64,000 nucleotides of DNA from Acanthacorydalis orientalis (lineage: Eukaryota; Arthropoda; Insecta; Megaloptera; Corydalidae). The stretch spans positions 31,869,208 to 31,933,207 of the forward strand of contig CM068314.1 in the NCBI GenBank assembly GCA_034766995.1, in the 5' to 3' direction. Each line of letters begins with the position of its first letter. Within the stretch, counting starts at the first letter, position 1. The position numbers and the translations under genes are program-made. The notes below the pieces were generated by a model. The model ran no database searches, was not told the DNA's origin, and saw only the letters and a program-made list of their open reading frames with translations. Positions 49,400-61,144 of this stretch are shown here, piece by piece.

Positions 49400-51050
49400 A
49401 AAGAACGAACTATATTAACGGAAGGTGAAAACAAGAGACGAAAAAGTGTCATTACTCTGTGATATATTCTTCCGATTCACATTAGTTATTGATCTTGTCT
49501 TTTGTTGTTTGTCGGTTGATAACATAACTAGATGAAGAGAATTCCGTGTGTGCGTTTGAAAACAAAACCATTGAATGTGCGGTTTGCGATTAGACTGCCA
49601 TCTGGTGTGTACCACAAATCCCATTACCATCAAAGCAGACTTTGTGCGGTGTGCGCTTACATTAATCTTGTTGCTATGTTTTGTTAGACATTGTGTTGTA
49701 ATGTTAAATGCTTTGTGCGAAAATGATATGATTTTTGATTTAAGAACTTACGTCACGAATTCTGATTAATGTTTATTTTAAAGCGTAGCTACTGTTCGAG
49801 TTCACCAGTATGAACCAAATGAATTTATGAATGAAAATATTCTTCTGTTCTAGCAAAGTTTTCTGTTTCGTCAATAAACCAGATGGTGCGTGGAAATAAT
49901 TCTGTCGCAACTACGTTTTTATCTTCGCGATAAGGAAAGAGTAACTGCAATTTTATATTTTCCTTTCTTAAATTTATCACGAGTGAGTAGCTCGACTAAT
50001 CTTCGCAATATTTTAAATATGTTAGAATGTGTCAATTCTTGAAATTACTAAATCAAAATTATGAATATGTATTTTAAGAATGGAGTTGTTTCTATTAAGA
50101 ATGAAGTCGATTGTCTAAATTATTTTCAATAATATATATTCTAAAGTGTGTATTGATAAAATTCGAACGAATAATAAGTAAAGGTAATGAGTTGAAAGGC
50201 AATTTTTTGGAATAACGTAGGTCATTTTGTAACGATATACTTAAATAATAGCAAATTCAGCTTTCAAAGATATGTGCAACTTTAGTATAGAATAAATCAG
50301 CGATTTGGACTAATACACGTAACGAAAACAACGATTAATACTCTCTGTTCTGATAATGAAGACATACGAGAATGAAACGAGAATGTTCATATGAATGATG
50401 AAAATTTACAATTTATTTTACTGCTTACGTAACGTTTCAACTACTTTTTTTTCTGCATTATATATGCAAGTAATGAGATTAAAAAAGACACGAACATTAT
50501 AGTCAATAAAAACATAAATGAATTACCGAGAGTATACTGAATGAATTGTCTCCATTATTGAAAACTTTATAGATTACCATTTATATTCATTGTTATGACG
50601 GAGGCAATGTTTTCGATATCAGAATTATTGTGGTTTTCTTTATGTCTTAAACATTATTCTGTACCCCATCTATGAAATTAGTCTTTGGCGAATGGGGCAT
50701 GAAATCATTTTACATGGTGGACATTTGACGATCTGCTTGTTTATTTTCGAGTTTGAAACAACGTAGCAAGTTTTAATTGAGCTTTTGTTGGCGAGTCTAG
50801 GTTTTATCCTGCTAGTGTACTTGTAATATTTGTTGTAAATCCTTTCATCCATGCTTTTAATTTTTCATTCTATATTTTCTGTATTCAATACTAAAAAAAT
50901 GTGAAATAGTTTTCTACATTTCATGTGACTATATACATAAAAAAATCATCTGGACAATGCTGCCTCGGAAAGAGATTTTTTAGATAAGAAAGCTTTATTG
51001 ATTATTAATTTTGAGAGAATTTTTAAGTAATTTCTTTGTAACTTTTTACT
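49400..51050. other. Non-coding stretch, less A+T-rich in its first half
   Basis: Short frames at 49415-49769 in both directions cannot be assigned. No transposon motif was found. Confidence 0.45.
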
Positions 51051-51056
51051 TTAGCA

Positions 51057-51171
51057 CTAGATTTACGAAACCCGTCAATTTGACGGATTTCAGATTTCAT
51101 GCTTAAAAATAAACAAAATATAAATATTATTTTTTCGAAATATTATATTGATTTTTATTGATATAATGATA

Positions 51172-51214
<43 letters not shown>

Positions 51215-52340
51215 ATTCAATTTATCCGCCAGCTTTATACTTTTGTGTAACTGTATATAGTATACCTATTTATCCGGATACCTGTCAAATTGATGGGTCA
51301 ACAAATTTTGAGCTAAGCGTCCTAAAAGTCTCTATTTATGCAATTATAACTAAAACCAAATTATCTAAGACTGTAGAGGACAAAAAAACGAAAATGTGAA
51401 AGCAAATACCGTATTTTGTCCATTGAAAAAAAAAATAGTGTACATGCCATACAATTTTCGGTTGAATAAGAAGAATTGAGCTCTCAGACTTTTCTTCGTT
51501 TTTCTAGTTATTTAAAATTGGAATTATATTTTTAAATACAATTAAAATTCACTTGCAGAAAAGTTACTTGTAAAAAAATACTCTAATAAAAAAGAAATAT
51601 TAAAAACTGTAAAAGCTAAGAACGATAATATGGTCTGGTTTTCCACACGACTTTATAAATCAGAAAATTATGTTCTAACAATTTATAAAAGCAAGTCAAT
51701 GAAAAATGTATTATTATTCAGTTGAAGATATAAATTTGTAAAAATTGAGAATGATAATAAACGTGTCCTGGAGACAATTACATTAAACAACAAGACTAAA
51801 TTTGGAGTAGATACGGTAGATCAAATGGCACGAAAATAATCTTAAAGTAGGGTCTCGTAGATGGCCTCTTCAAGTATTTTATAATATCTTAGATTTAGTA
51901 GTTATCAATGCATGGATATTGTACAAGGAGACTACTGAACTAAATATATAGAGAAAAGATTTTTTTTTAATTGTCTGAAGAATTAGCAAGAGACTACAAA
52001 GATGAATACTAGAGGGACTATAGATGAGCGTAAAAATACTTCCAATCCGTCGTTGGATATAGGAAATTTCAATAACAATCAAAAGTCCTGCTAAAGTGGG
52101 TTTTTTTTTAAATTAAATCCAATAATATTTATCGTGAGTGAAAAATGTTTCTATACAGAACATATATCCTCAAAATAGAATTTATTTGTATAAAATATAC
52201 TGTTAATCTCTGCGAATAAAAAAATTAGTGATATAAAATGAAATTAATTAATGTTATTACCAAAAAACTGTATTTTAATTTATCTGTCAAAATGATGGAT
52301 TTCAATAAAAATATGTATACAATAAATGTCCGTAAATCTA
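51057..52340 (+). mobile_element. piggyBac-like element, dead but with both ends
   Basis: The left end CTAGATTTACGAAACCCGTC and the right end CCGTAAATCTA (52330-52340) are inverse complements for about 10 bp. GTCAATTTGACGG near the left end has counterparts at 51285 and 52288 (GTCAAATTGATGG, GTCAAAATGATGG). The interior encodes a piggyBac transposase relic. A TA tract at about 51176-51212 has expanded within the left part. The TTAA target duplication is not clear (TTAGCA at the left, ATGTGG at the right). Confidence 0.75.
51625..52090 (+). pseudogene. piggyBac transposase relic
   Basis: The plus strand reads MVWFSTRLYKSENYVLTIYK, then ENDNKRVLETITLNNKTKFG, then VDTVDQMARK, and after two stops GSRRWPLQVFYNILDLVVIN and AWILYKETTE. 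These are the conserved piggyBac blocks around the last catalytic Asp (G-V-D-x-x-D-Q-M) and the following R-R-W-P-x-x-x-F-x-x-x-L-D-x-x-x-x-N-A. Stop codons and frame changes lie between the blocks and after KET. The N-terminal domain and the cysteine-rich end are not recognisable. The fragment is oriented left to right inside the TIR pair. Confidence 0.85.
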
Positions 52341-52344
52341 ATGT

Positions 52345-53058
52345 GGAATACTCAATTTACCATAATTGTTTCATTGCAACTAAGTAAATATAATTAAATA
52401 CAATTAACACATACGAGATTAATATGAAATATTAGAAAAAAATATAATATATTTTAGATGATGTTATAAGACGCATTATATTCACTTAAACATTTATGCG
52501 AAACTTTTTCTAGAGGGAAGTTTGTTCTGAAAACAATTATTATTATAAAAAAAAAATATTTTAACTGTGTATCCATTTTTATAAAAAATATTTCCATTTT
52601 ATTCGAACGCTTCTTTTAAAAGCTGCTTTTCGTTCGTGTAAGAAATATAAGGAAAAAAATCTAAACATGTTAGGTAATAAATGGACGTCATCGTAGATTA
52701 TTATTTATATTCATTAAATAAAAACAATACACGAGATCCGCTATAAATGTTTATTCTGTTTTGTAAAGTTACTACCAAATCCAGGTCTGAAAAAACATCA
52801 GTAAAGATAATATTAGCTCACTGTGTTTACTTTATGTATCACATCCTCTCTCATAACCAAAAGCCTTTCTCACCTTAATTTGAAAGTCATAAAAGGAACA
52901 ATTTTCATATTTTACTAGAATATTTCATCAACATTTTTGAAACCAAACATGATAAGTTGCTATATATATTATATTTTTATTCGTATCGGGAGAAGATTTT
53001 TTAAAAATATATTTTTCAATTACCGTAAAGTAGTTTATTCTTTTAACAGCTAGGAAAC
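52345..53058. other. A+T-rich stretch
   Basis: Nothing was recognised. Confidence 0.5.
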
Positions 53059-53059
<1 letters not shown>

Positions 53060-53154
<95 letters not shown>

Positions 53155-53186
53155 ATGATGATGATATATATATGTATATATATGTA

Positions 53187-53230
<44 letters not shown>
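53060..53230. repeat. (TA)n array with embedded (GAT)5
   Basis: TA blocks with TGTATA interruptions. GATGATGATGATGAT at about 53151-53165 sits in the middle, like the RTE 3' tail at 2245, but no LINE sequence is beside it. Confidence 0.93.
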
Positions 53231-53234
<4 letters not shown>

Positions 53235-53239
53235 GTTAT

Positions 53240-54260
53240 ATAAGTATGGTAAAAAAGCAATTTAAACACCGTTGTTGGAAAAAATCGATTTTATTAGGAG
53301 ATTGCATTGAAAGCCGCTGTTTTATGTATTTTGGAGCATTTATTTCAATAATAAAATATGTGAATACATTAATCAAAGTATTTGCCCTCGGAAGCTATGA
53401 TTTTTTCTTACTTTCTGGCAGAAGTTGGATTCCGCGACAAAAGAATGGTCTGTCTTTTGAGCTAATCCATTCATCAACCCAATTTTCAACTTCTCCGTAG
53501 TTATGGAAATGTGTATCTTCCAAAGCGTATTGCATCGATCCGAACAGGTGCTAATCGCTTGGGACCAGGTCCGATTAATTCTCTCTGTGCGGGAGAACCT
53601 CCCATTCTAGTTCCACCAATGTTTGTTTCACGGCTATAGCAACATGGGGTCGAGCGTTATCATGAAGAAGAATCACTTTTCGGAGATTTGATGCAATTGA
53701 TGGTCGTTTTTGCATCAAATTAACATTAAAACGCTCCAATTGTTGTTAATAACGTTTGACGGTGATTGTTTCCTTCAGATTCAATACCTCATAATACACG
53801 ACACCCTCCATATCCCACCAAATAGAGAGAATTGCTTTGTGAGCGCGGATGTTTCGCTTGGTGTCGACGTCGATGGTTGATCAGGATCAACCCATGATTC
53901 CTTGCGTTTCGGGCTGTTGAACTAGATCCATTTTTCATTACCGGTCACGATATGCTACAAAAAATTCTTTTTTTATGCCTTACAAGCAAAGAAATCGAGA
54001 TGTTTAATCGATTAGCAATGGAATTTTTGATAAATTCTTGTAGCAGACATCTTCCTTCTTTCTGGATATTTCGTGGCTTGAATACATCGCGAAATTGTTG
54101 ATTTATCGACTTCAAGCTGTTGAGCCAATTCTTTGACTATCTGAGTAGGATTTTTTTCCTCAATAGAGCTTGCATGTGTTCATCTTAAAACTTTTTCGAT
54201 TAACCTGACACAATCGTCAAGAATATTTTATTCAGATACACTCATTTATAATCATCGTGT
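53240..54260 (-). pseudogene. mariner transposase, nearly full length, inactivated
   Basis: On the minus strand the blocks appear in order: EEKNPTQIVKELAQQLEVDK and STISRCIQATKY (second helix-turn-helix), HIVTGNEKWI, SIWWDMEGVVYYEVL, VILLHDNARPHVAIAVKQTL, SDLVPSD-stop-HLFGSMQYALE, then NWVDEWISSKDRPFFCRGIQ, LLPE and ASEGKYFD. The second and third catalytic Asp codons (53659-53661 and 53554-53556) are exactly 34 residues apart, the D34D spacing of true mariners. The first Asp is Asn (TGNEKW, codon 53937-53939), the Tyr after the third Asp is a TAG stop, and several other stops and frameshifts occur. The first helix-turn-helix is poorly preserved. The plus-strand frame at 53246-53500 is only its shadow. 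Confidence 0.92.
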
Positions 54261-54569
54261 CTAATTTTCATTTTCAGAGGAATGATTTTTTAAATATATT
54301 GTATATAATGCAAAATGAGATTTATAATTAAAATAATATTACATAGAACTAAAAGAAAATAGCATTATCAACAAACTTTAATTAAAACTTGGGATAAAAA
54401 CATTGCAAAGATTTATGTGCGCTTGATATAAAAATAAAAACATGAATGCAAAGCTCCATCTCGTTTATAATTGTTGATAGTAAATTGTATCTTGTCTTTA
54501 ATAAGTTGTACGATACTTTGAACACAATTTGCAAAAGTTTTCTAACTGTTTCTATGTTTGTGTTTACAG

Positions 54570-54658
54570 CCGTAATATATGCTCGTGTTCAATATCACGA
54601 GATCCGTTTCTTGAATAGATTATCTTTACATGTTTCATACGCAGTTGTACTATATGAG
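54570..54658 (+). CDS. Candidate internal exon, unknown product
   Basis: A strong acceptor TTCTATGTTTGTGTTTACAG ends at 54569 and a donor GAGGTAAAAG gives GT at 54659. The 89-nt segment between is open in the frame IYARVQYHEIRFLNRLSLHV and continues SYAVVLYE. The same frame stays open well beyond both sites (54446-54830, about 125 codons before a TA tract), the longest non-transposon frame in the window. No family was recognised. It is either an exon or a chance open frame. Confidence 0.25.
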
Positions 54659-54826
54659 GTAAAAGCTTTGCATATGTTACTACAAATTATTAAGATCCGC
54701 GATATTACAAAGAACACCTGCTCAGTGCCTGCGTATGAAGTAGTTGAGAAATTTGAAACAGAGTACCGTGTGTGTGTAATTTTTTTTTTGATTTTTTGTT
54801 ACTTTTTCTTGCCATATATATATACA

Positions 54827-54832
<6 letters not shown>

Positions 54833-54880
<48 letters not shown>
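54833..54880. repeat. (TA)n microsatellite
   Basis: About 48 bp of TA. It supplies the YIYI tail of overlapping frames. Confidence 0.95.
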
Positions 54881-54881
<1 letters not shown>

Positions 54882-54899
54882 TACACATATAATTGCATG

Positions 54900-55712
54900 T
54901 ATGTAAACATGCAAGGTTTAATAGAAAGTTTGGATTGAAATTGCTTATATTGGAAAAAACATAAATATATAAATTTGAAAAGAAATTTATTTCACATTCG
55001 AGGTTATTATTTATGAATTTTATCTTTAGACATTTCTTTTAATGTCAATCAATTTATATAGTTTGCTTTTTATCGCTAATTCAAGAAATTGACACTGAGC
55101 TTACACTGTTACACATTACTACTACTTATTTACTGTTTACTAGTATTATTGTTGTTATTGTTACATGTTTACAAGTATAAGTTGATGTATTATAAAATTA
55201 GTTTGATGCTTTAATGCTTCCAACCCGGCGCGTTTTTAAGGTAACCAGTACCGTTGCAGTAAACTTAGTTTACCTCTAATATGTTTCATGAAAATTACTA
55301 TTTATAAAAGAATAGAAGGAGTTTTAATTAGTTGAACATCAAGGATAATCCTTACACTAGCGATTAGTATCAACAGGACGTGTGTATTATAAGAAAATAG
55401 AGAAATACAATTAAAAATATCATGACAGACATCTGGAAACAAAGACACGCTGTCAACTGAGTTTACTGCATTGGAACAGGAGAGTTAATAACTTTAAATA
55501 TATTTATTTTCAAGTAGAAGAAAATATTATATATATATATATATATATATGAATTAATTTTTAATTAGTAGAATTAATATTCTTCAGCTTGTTCTGAAAT
55601 TTGTAATAAAAAAATCATTTTTTTTAATATAATTTCATATTCGTACAATAAAAATTAAAAAGGTATTATCAGTTAAATTTTAAGTATAGTCAGTGATTGC
55701 TCTAGTATCAAA
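54900..55712. other. Non-coding stretch
   Basis: A short TA tract lies at about 55528-55550. The patch 55200-55480 is unassigned. Confidence 0.5.
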
Positions 55713-55923
55713 GTACAGTAGAACTTCAATTATTCGGAATTACCTCTGCCGCGGCTATTCCCGATAACGAAATTTCCGGATAAGCAGATTGTATGGGTTT
55801 TTGAATTAATGAACGTGCACACATAGTTATTTGAGTTATGTAATGAAAATATTTATTAAGTGTAATTATTATACGTAGTATGTACATATGTATATATACG
55901 TAGTTTTTGGATTTAGAAAAAAC

Positions 55924-56514
55924 TCAGTTTTTTTTTGTTTTTTTGTAAGCAAGTAGTTTAGCTGCAGCCATATCTCTGATATATTGCAACAGAGCCTTTT
56001 TCTTCATGTCATTAATCTCGTCCTGTTCTTCTAAATATTTCATGATATCTTCAATTGCTTTGATGGCATGAACATGGCCATTTCTTGGTTAGAGCAAAGT
56101 TCTTTCTTCTTCCTCTTCGTGTTCAATTATTGACTCTTGAAAAACTTGGCTACCGATTTCGCCGTCATTTAAAATTTGATATCCAACTACATTCTCATCT
56201 TTGTTTAGCCATTGCCGGATGTCTTCGTCATCACAATCTTAGCAACCAGGTATCTCGTGTAAAATATCTAAAAATTGCGTCTCACTAGGAATAACATCAA
56301 CATGCTCTGTAATATCACTAGATGTAGACGGACCAGCAAAAGTTTTTGAATTTTCAATCCATAACTTCTTCCATAATATTTGCAATATAGTTTCTATTAC
56401 ACAGTTCCATACATCCCTTGCAATGAATGTCACATCTTTTAAATTAATTAACATAATCGCAATGTGCTGAAAAATATTCCAGCCAATGTCAGTATGTGCC
56501 AGCAAAAATAACAA
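55924..56514 (-). pseudogene. Tigger-like transposase C-terminal remnant
   Basis: One minus-strand frame runs from about 56514 to TGA at 55924-55926. It reads FLLAHTDIGWNIFQHIAIML, then FIARDVWNCVIETILQILW, then DEDIRQWLNKDENVVGYQIL, then IEHEEEEERTLL and DIMKYLEEQDEIND. The D-I-x-x-W-L-x-x-D-x-x-x-x-G-Y-x-x-L-x-D-x-E-I segment is characteristic of the region after the DDE domain in Tigger-type transposases. The frame is broken only by two in-frame stops, at 56239-56241 and near 56090, so decay is modest. The helix-turn-helix and most of the DDE domain are gone. Confidence 0.82.
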
Positions 56515-56632
56515 ACAAACTCAATTTATACAACGAAAGAATATTCATTAGCTTATCTCAATTTCATTCATTCATAATAAGATTGTTTATGTTAAAACAG
56601 AAGAAAAGTTTGTCTGGTGTAGCAGTGTAACG

Positions 56633-56676
56633 TATATATATATATATATATATACATAAGTATATATGTATATATG

Positions 56677-56759
<83 letters not shown>

Positions 56760-56765
56760 ATGTTT
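56633..56765. repeat. Compound (TA)n/TGTATA/(TG)n microsatellite
   Basis: TA blocks with TGTATA units, then about 20 bp of TG, inside the Tigger-like element. Confidence 0.93.
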
Positions 56766-57009
56766 TAAAAAACGTTACAATTATCTGGCTGGATACTTGG
56801 TTTTCCGGATAATTGGAGTTCTACTGTAGTTCAGTTGATCCTTTTGAGTTTGTTACACAGAAGTTTATAAAGTCTCGTTATATTTTAATAAAAGTAAGGT
56901 AATTTATTTACGACTACTGCTGAAACCATTAAAAATTAATATACAGGAACGTGCAATGGTGACATTAATGAATACTTAAGATAAAAATTCATTGAAATTA
57001 AGGAGTGTT

Positions 57010-57145
57010 TCAGAATGCTTTTAAACTTGGATCTAGAGGTAAGACAATATGCAAATCCTTGAATAAATTCAAGAGAACCGTATCTGTTAATGATGAATCA
57101 AGCTCTGGATGTCCACGACAATTTTCATCATGATAAACACTAAGC
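57010..57145 (+). pseudogene. mariner transposase N-terminal scrap
   Basis: The plus strand reads NAFKLGSRGKTICKSLNKFK, then RTVSVNDESSSGCPRQFSS before a stop. The pattern (R/K)F-K-x-x-x-x-S-V-x-D-x-x-x-x-G-x-P matches the linker between the two helix-turn-helix motifs of mariners (W-F-x-R-F-K-x-G-x-x-S-V-x-D-x-x-R-S-G-R-P). Only about 40 codons are left and key residues (G in FKEG, R in SGRP) are changed. It lies 180 bp beyond the Tigger-like element and is separate from it. Confidence 0.45.
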
Positions 57146-57149
57146 TTAC

Positions 57150-58730
57150 TTAATTGAAACATATACGTAAATTGAATATTATATTTGTATAAGAAAATAT
57201 ACCGTCTTCATATTTTACTCGATTTTCATAAAGAAATCGTTCTACCGTAGAGTAAGTCGATCTCATGGAACGAGGATTAAATAGACATTTTTTCGTGGCG
57301 AAGCAACTTTTCATGTTTATGTTAACGACCGTAATTATCACGTAAGAGCATGTGAAAAATCGAATGATTTCATTGTTCTGCCGTAAAGATTCGCTTAAAG
57401 TTAATATTTAGTTGCGTTTGATTAAATCTAATATTTAAAATAGCTAGTTTTTAATAATGTAACAGAAAAAAGTAAGCTCTATAAGATATTAATAAAAGTT
57501 ATATAGAATCACATGTAGAATAATATAAAATATTAAGTAAATAAATTTGTTTATTGTTTTATTATAAAAGATTTCTTAATTTTCTGTCATTTCATTAAAA
57601 TAGTTAGGTATATTATACGTTTTTATATGTGCTAACGATTTTTCAATACGATTTAATTTAAATATATATTTTATGACTAGTATATTTTCCATAAATTATG
57701 TCAAAACACTTACAAAATGACAAACTTTTCGAAAGAAAAATATAATTTTATTTTTATAAAAACGTCAAAAATTTAAGATCTATAATAGTAATAGTTTTTT
57801 TTTATTTTATGCATAGAATTGACTTACTATCTATTAATTCGTGCAAATATTTTAGAATGATTTAACTTGTATTTGTGATAAAAATAGTATTACTATTATA
57901 ATGTTCAGTATTTATTCGAGTTTAAATGTTAAGCCAAGAGTTGTAAATTTATAGTGGAAAAAATTAAAACTTAAATAAAATAAGATCTACATTCTATTAT
58001 GAAAACGTAATATGTTCAACATATGTAAAGCAAAATGCATAATATCGTGTTCAAAAGACATTCTATGTTGGACAGTTCCAATAAAAAGATAAAAAAATAG
58101 GAAGTATTCATTTAAAATAACATAGTTTATTTATTTGATTCAGTTAAAGAAAGTATCACTTGGAAAGAATTTAATTCACACAATTTCCTTTTATTCTTTA
58201 GGGAAAATGATCGTGCATTTAATTAAATTAAAAAATTCCAAAACCTGTCAGGCAATGCTCAATATATTATAGTCAGTAAAGACAATGTGTATAATAGATA
58301 ATACTCAGTATATTACAGAATTATTTACGTTTCGAATAAATTACATTCTTGCATGGCAAAACCATTGATTTCTCAGGTGAATACCTTTAAGAATAAATTG
58401 AAAATAGAACTTGATAAAAAACATAATTTGTTAGATATATTTATTCTTTAGTGGAACTAGGTAATTTTTTAAGTAAACGAATTTCATTGCTATTTTTTTC
58501 AAGCGGAGTACATTTATATAGTTTATAATTTGTATTTTTTTATAAATATATAAATATTTAATGGAGTGTGTAAGATATATGTTTAATTAATTATATATAA
58601 AATCTAAGATAACTCTTTTTCAATTCGTATCTTTTTTTACATTTACTTAAATTTTTAGTAAATTTTTATTTTATTTTTTACACTTTTTACTTTTTAAATT
58701 GTGTGCAGTTACAGTAATACATTAAACATG
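57150..58730. other. A+T-rich stretch, nothing recognised
   Basis: No feature was seen. Confidence 0.5.

Positions 58731-58732
<2 letters not shown>

Positions 58733-58785
<53 letters not shown>
58733..58785. repeat. (TA)n microsatellite
   Basis: About 52 bp of TA, 47 bp left of a TIR element. Confidence 0.95.
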
Positions 58786-58787
<2 letters not shown>

Positions 58788-58831
58788 ATTTATAAGTTAA
58801 TAAAATTTTATAAACCTATTTTGTTTTTAAG

Positions 58832-60060
58832 TAGGGGAACATGAAGAGGTTTGACTCTACACAAAATACCGAACTAAACATATAACGAAAATTTTTTTAA
58901 AAATATTTTCATAAAAATACAAGCACACAAACATAATTTTCAAAACCAGAAAGCTGAAAACTTTATGTGAAACAAATTATTATAAAAAGGAAAAAGTGGC
59001 CTATAAAATTGATATTTTTTTGCTCACTGTGTAAGCTAATATTTTTTGCAAGTAGTAACCTCTTTCATTACTCGTTGCACTCTTATTTAATGATTGAGTC
59101 ATTAAATCAAAAATGTGCTGCTTATTTACATTTTTATACGTTTATATCGAAATTGTAATACTCGTCAGGTTTGACCCTACAGTTTTCCTGTCAAAGTCAA
59201 GTTAATTTCATATTACGTTATCACGAAGTCAATTCTTTCACACAATTAAATGTAAGTACAGATAATATGTAATTCTTTGTGATCTTGTTGTTCGAAAAAT
59301 AATGTATAATATTTTTTTTCGGGTTACTGAAGCTTTCAAAATATGTCTGCCAAATTTACCAGGAGAAATTTACTTGGTGATTGTACCTAAAAATCCATCA
59401 GAAATCCGATCTATGCCAAAGGTAAAACTAAGAAAAAATATAAGGCTAATGAAAAGAGTAGTTAGTAGGAAACGAATTGATACTTTAGTCATAGTACAAA
59501 TTATACGAAAATAGGAAACACGTCAATCGAAACGAAAAAGTGTTGAGGAGAAAAGAAACCTCCGACTTGAAAAAATCATTAAGAAAGTTGTAAAACGAGA
59601 GGACAGAAGTTGCGAAAATAAGCACCTTCAAAAAAACAGACGAAAAAGTAAAACGGAAACCGAAAATTTTCATAATTCTCTCCACAGTGACTTATACTTA
59701 ATATTTTGATTATAATGATATATTGGTGGATTCATATTATTATTTAACAGGTATTTGTTTATAATAGTTGTATTAATTAGTTTATAATACAATAAAGTAG
59801 ATAAAATTCTGTTATTTGAAATTTCAATGATTCATTTAAGACTAGGGTTTAACCTCCTATAACTCGGGAGGTTTGACTCTATTTTTTCTACTTCGAAAAA
59901 CTTAAAAACTTTTTTCATTTGAATTAAAAATTATTTAAAAAAATATAAGTATTACGCATGGTATTCAATTAATATTCCACATTTATTTTCTGTGCCAAAA
60001 AATGTTTTATTGATTTTAAATTGATTTCTTTGCAAATAGGGTCAAACCTCTCCATGTTAA
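58832..60060. mobile_element. TIR element of about 1.2 kb with iterated GAGGTTTGACYCTA motif
   Basis: The left end AACATGAAGAGGTTTGACTC (58838) pairs with the right end GGGTCAAACCTCTCCATGTT (60039). The core motif AGGTTTGACYCTA recurs inside at 59167 and 59869, and inverted with one change at 59843, where TAGGGTTTAACCTCC and GGGAGGTTTGACTCTA form a hairpin. The interior carries a basic, lysine-rich frame at 59302-59695. Ends of this style occur on pogo-like elements, but the superfamily is not decided here. A TA at 58832-58833 could be the target. Confidence 0.65.
59302..59700 (+). pseudogene. Basic, lysine/arginine-rich protein remnant in the TIR element
   Basis: The frame starts at an ATG at 59302 and reads FRVTEAFKICLPNLPGEIYL and VPKNPSEIRSMPKVKLRK. 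It meets TAG at 59512-59514, then continues in the same frame as a highly basic stretch (RLEKIIKKVVKREDRSCENK, RRKSKTETENFHNSL) to TAA at about 59698. Including the read-through it is about 131 codons. It could be the C-terminal tail of the element's transposase, since pogo-group proteins often end in charged tails, but no catalytic motif is visible and no family was recognised. Confidence 0.45.
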
Positions 60061-60064
60061 TTCA

Positions 60065-61109
60065 ATATTATCCATGCCTTTGTAAAAACAATTTTAATAT
60101 TTGAATAGACTTATGAACAATGAACGAGAAAACGACAAAAACATTAGTAAACAGTAACGCGTTATTTAATCTCAAATAATAGGAATTAAAATAATTGTTA
60201 TGTTAATTTTCAGTAAATAAATTTGTTCTATTGTCTATTCGTTTCGTATACATAACGCTGCCATAGAGGTTGATTAAAACAACGTTTATTGCTGTGCACA
60301 TTTTTTTTTAATACAATATTTCAAATTCTCTACTCGGTCTGTCGTCTCGACTGTTACAAGTTATTACATTAATATTAAACGTGACATTTATATGTACATG
60401 ACGTTCGATCGTAAAATAAAAGATAAGTTTTTCTTTAATCATTAAGCACGCCATTGCGCGTAAATGTGACTTTTAGTGTGTACGTGCGTGTTAGCTTCCG
60501 CTCTCGGTTTTAGATATGACGACAATTATAGTGCGCCGATCCTACACAAAATGAATTCGAGAATCCCGAATGCCTGGGCTTTTGACTGAATGCGTGATTT
60601 TCAGTAGTGCGTGAGCAAATGTGTGTGTGTGCGCGTACGTGTACGCGTTTGTTTGTGCGCGCGTGTGTCATACAGAACTTAATAGCTCCTCGGGTAAAAC
60701 AATTACGAGAAACAATGTGCCAAGTGACTTGTGTCAACTAGTCAGGTCCCTTTCTAGTCGAGTCTCTTGTACTCGAATGACAAAATGAGTAAATGCCGGA
60801 GGGTTACCGACTGCCTAGATTCCAGATAACGATGTTTGTTGCAAGGACAAAAGATTTTATTTATTTTTAGTCAGCCTGAAGTAGTTTGAAACTGTTTAAC
60901 TATTCGCCTTGTTGACTTGTGAGATCGCCGAGGGATGTTCATAACAAGTAGAAAACAATTTAAATGTAATTGTTCTCTATAAAGATAACAAGAGAAAAAT
61001 ACGATGTATCGAATTCCATAAAATCTAATATACTGTTTCAGTTTATTAGTTTATAAGTTAGAGAGACTATATAAAAAACTTAACATTTTTTTTAATTTTT
61101 ATTAATTTA

Positions 61110-61144
<35 letters not shown>

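Larger units (their letters stand above)
55716..56826 (-). mobile_element. Tigger/pogo-like element, internally deleted (1111 bp)
   Basis: The left end CAGTAGAACTTCAATTATTC and the right end, in complement, CAGTAGAACTCCAATTATCC pair closely. Both are flanked by TA (55714-55715 and 56827-56828), the expected target duplication. Inside is the C-terminal part of a transposase on the minus strand. A TA/TG array at about 56633-56760 lies in the 5' part and may mark where the missing DNA-binding and catalytic domains were lost. The combination of CAG ends, TA target and protein remnant is firm for the pogo/Tigger group. Confidence 0.88.

Noticed and set aside
49264..49462. Open frames rich in YIYIYI in both directions, here and at all TA tracts
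   Set aside because: They are translations of (TA)n microsatellites, which are open in several frames.
51879..52082. 67-codon minus-strand frame
   Set aside because: It is antisense to the piggyBac transposase relic.
53246..53500. 84-codon plus-strand frame
   Set aside because: It is the shadow of the minus-strand mariner C-terminus, which carries the conserved motifs.
56085..56288. 67-codon plus-strand frame
   Set aside because: It is antisense to the Tigger-like transposase remnant.
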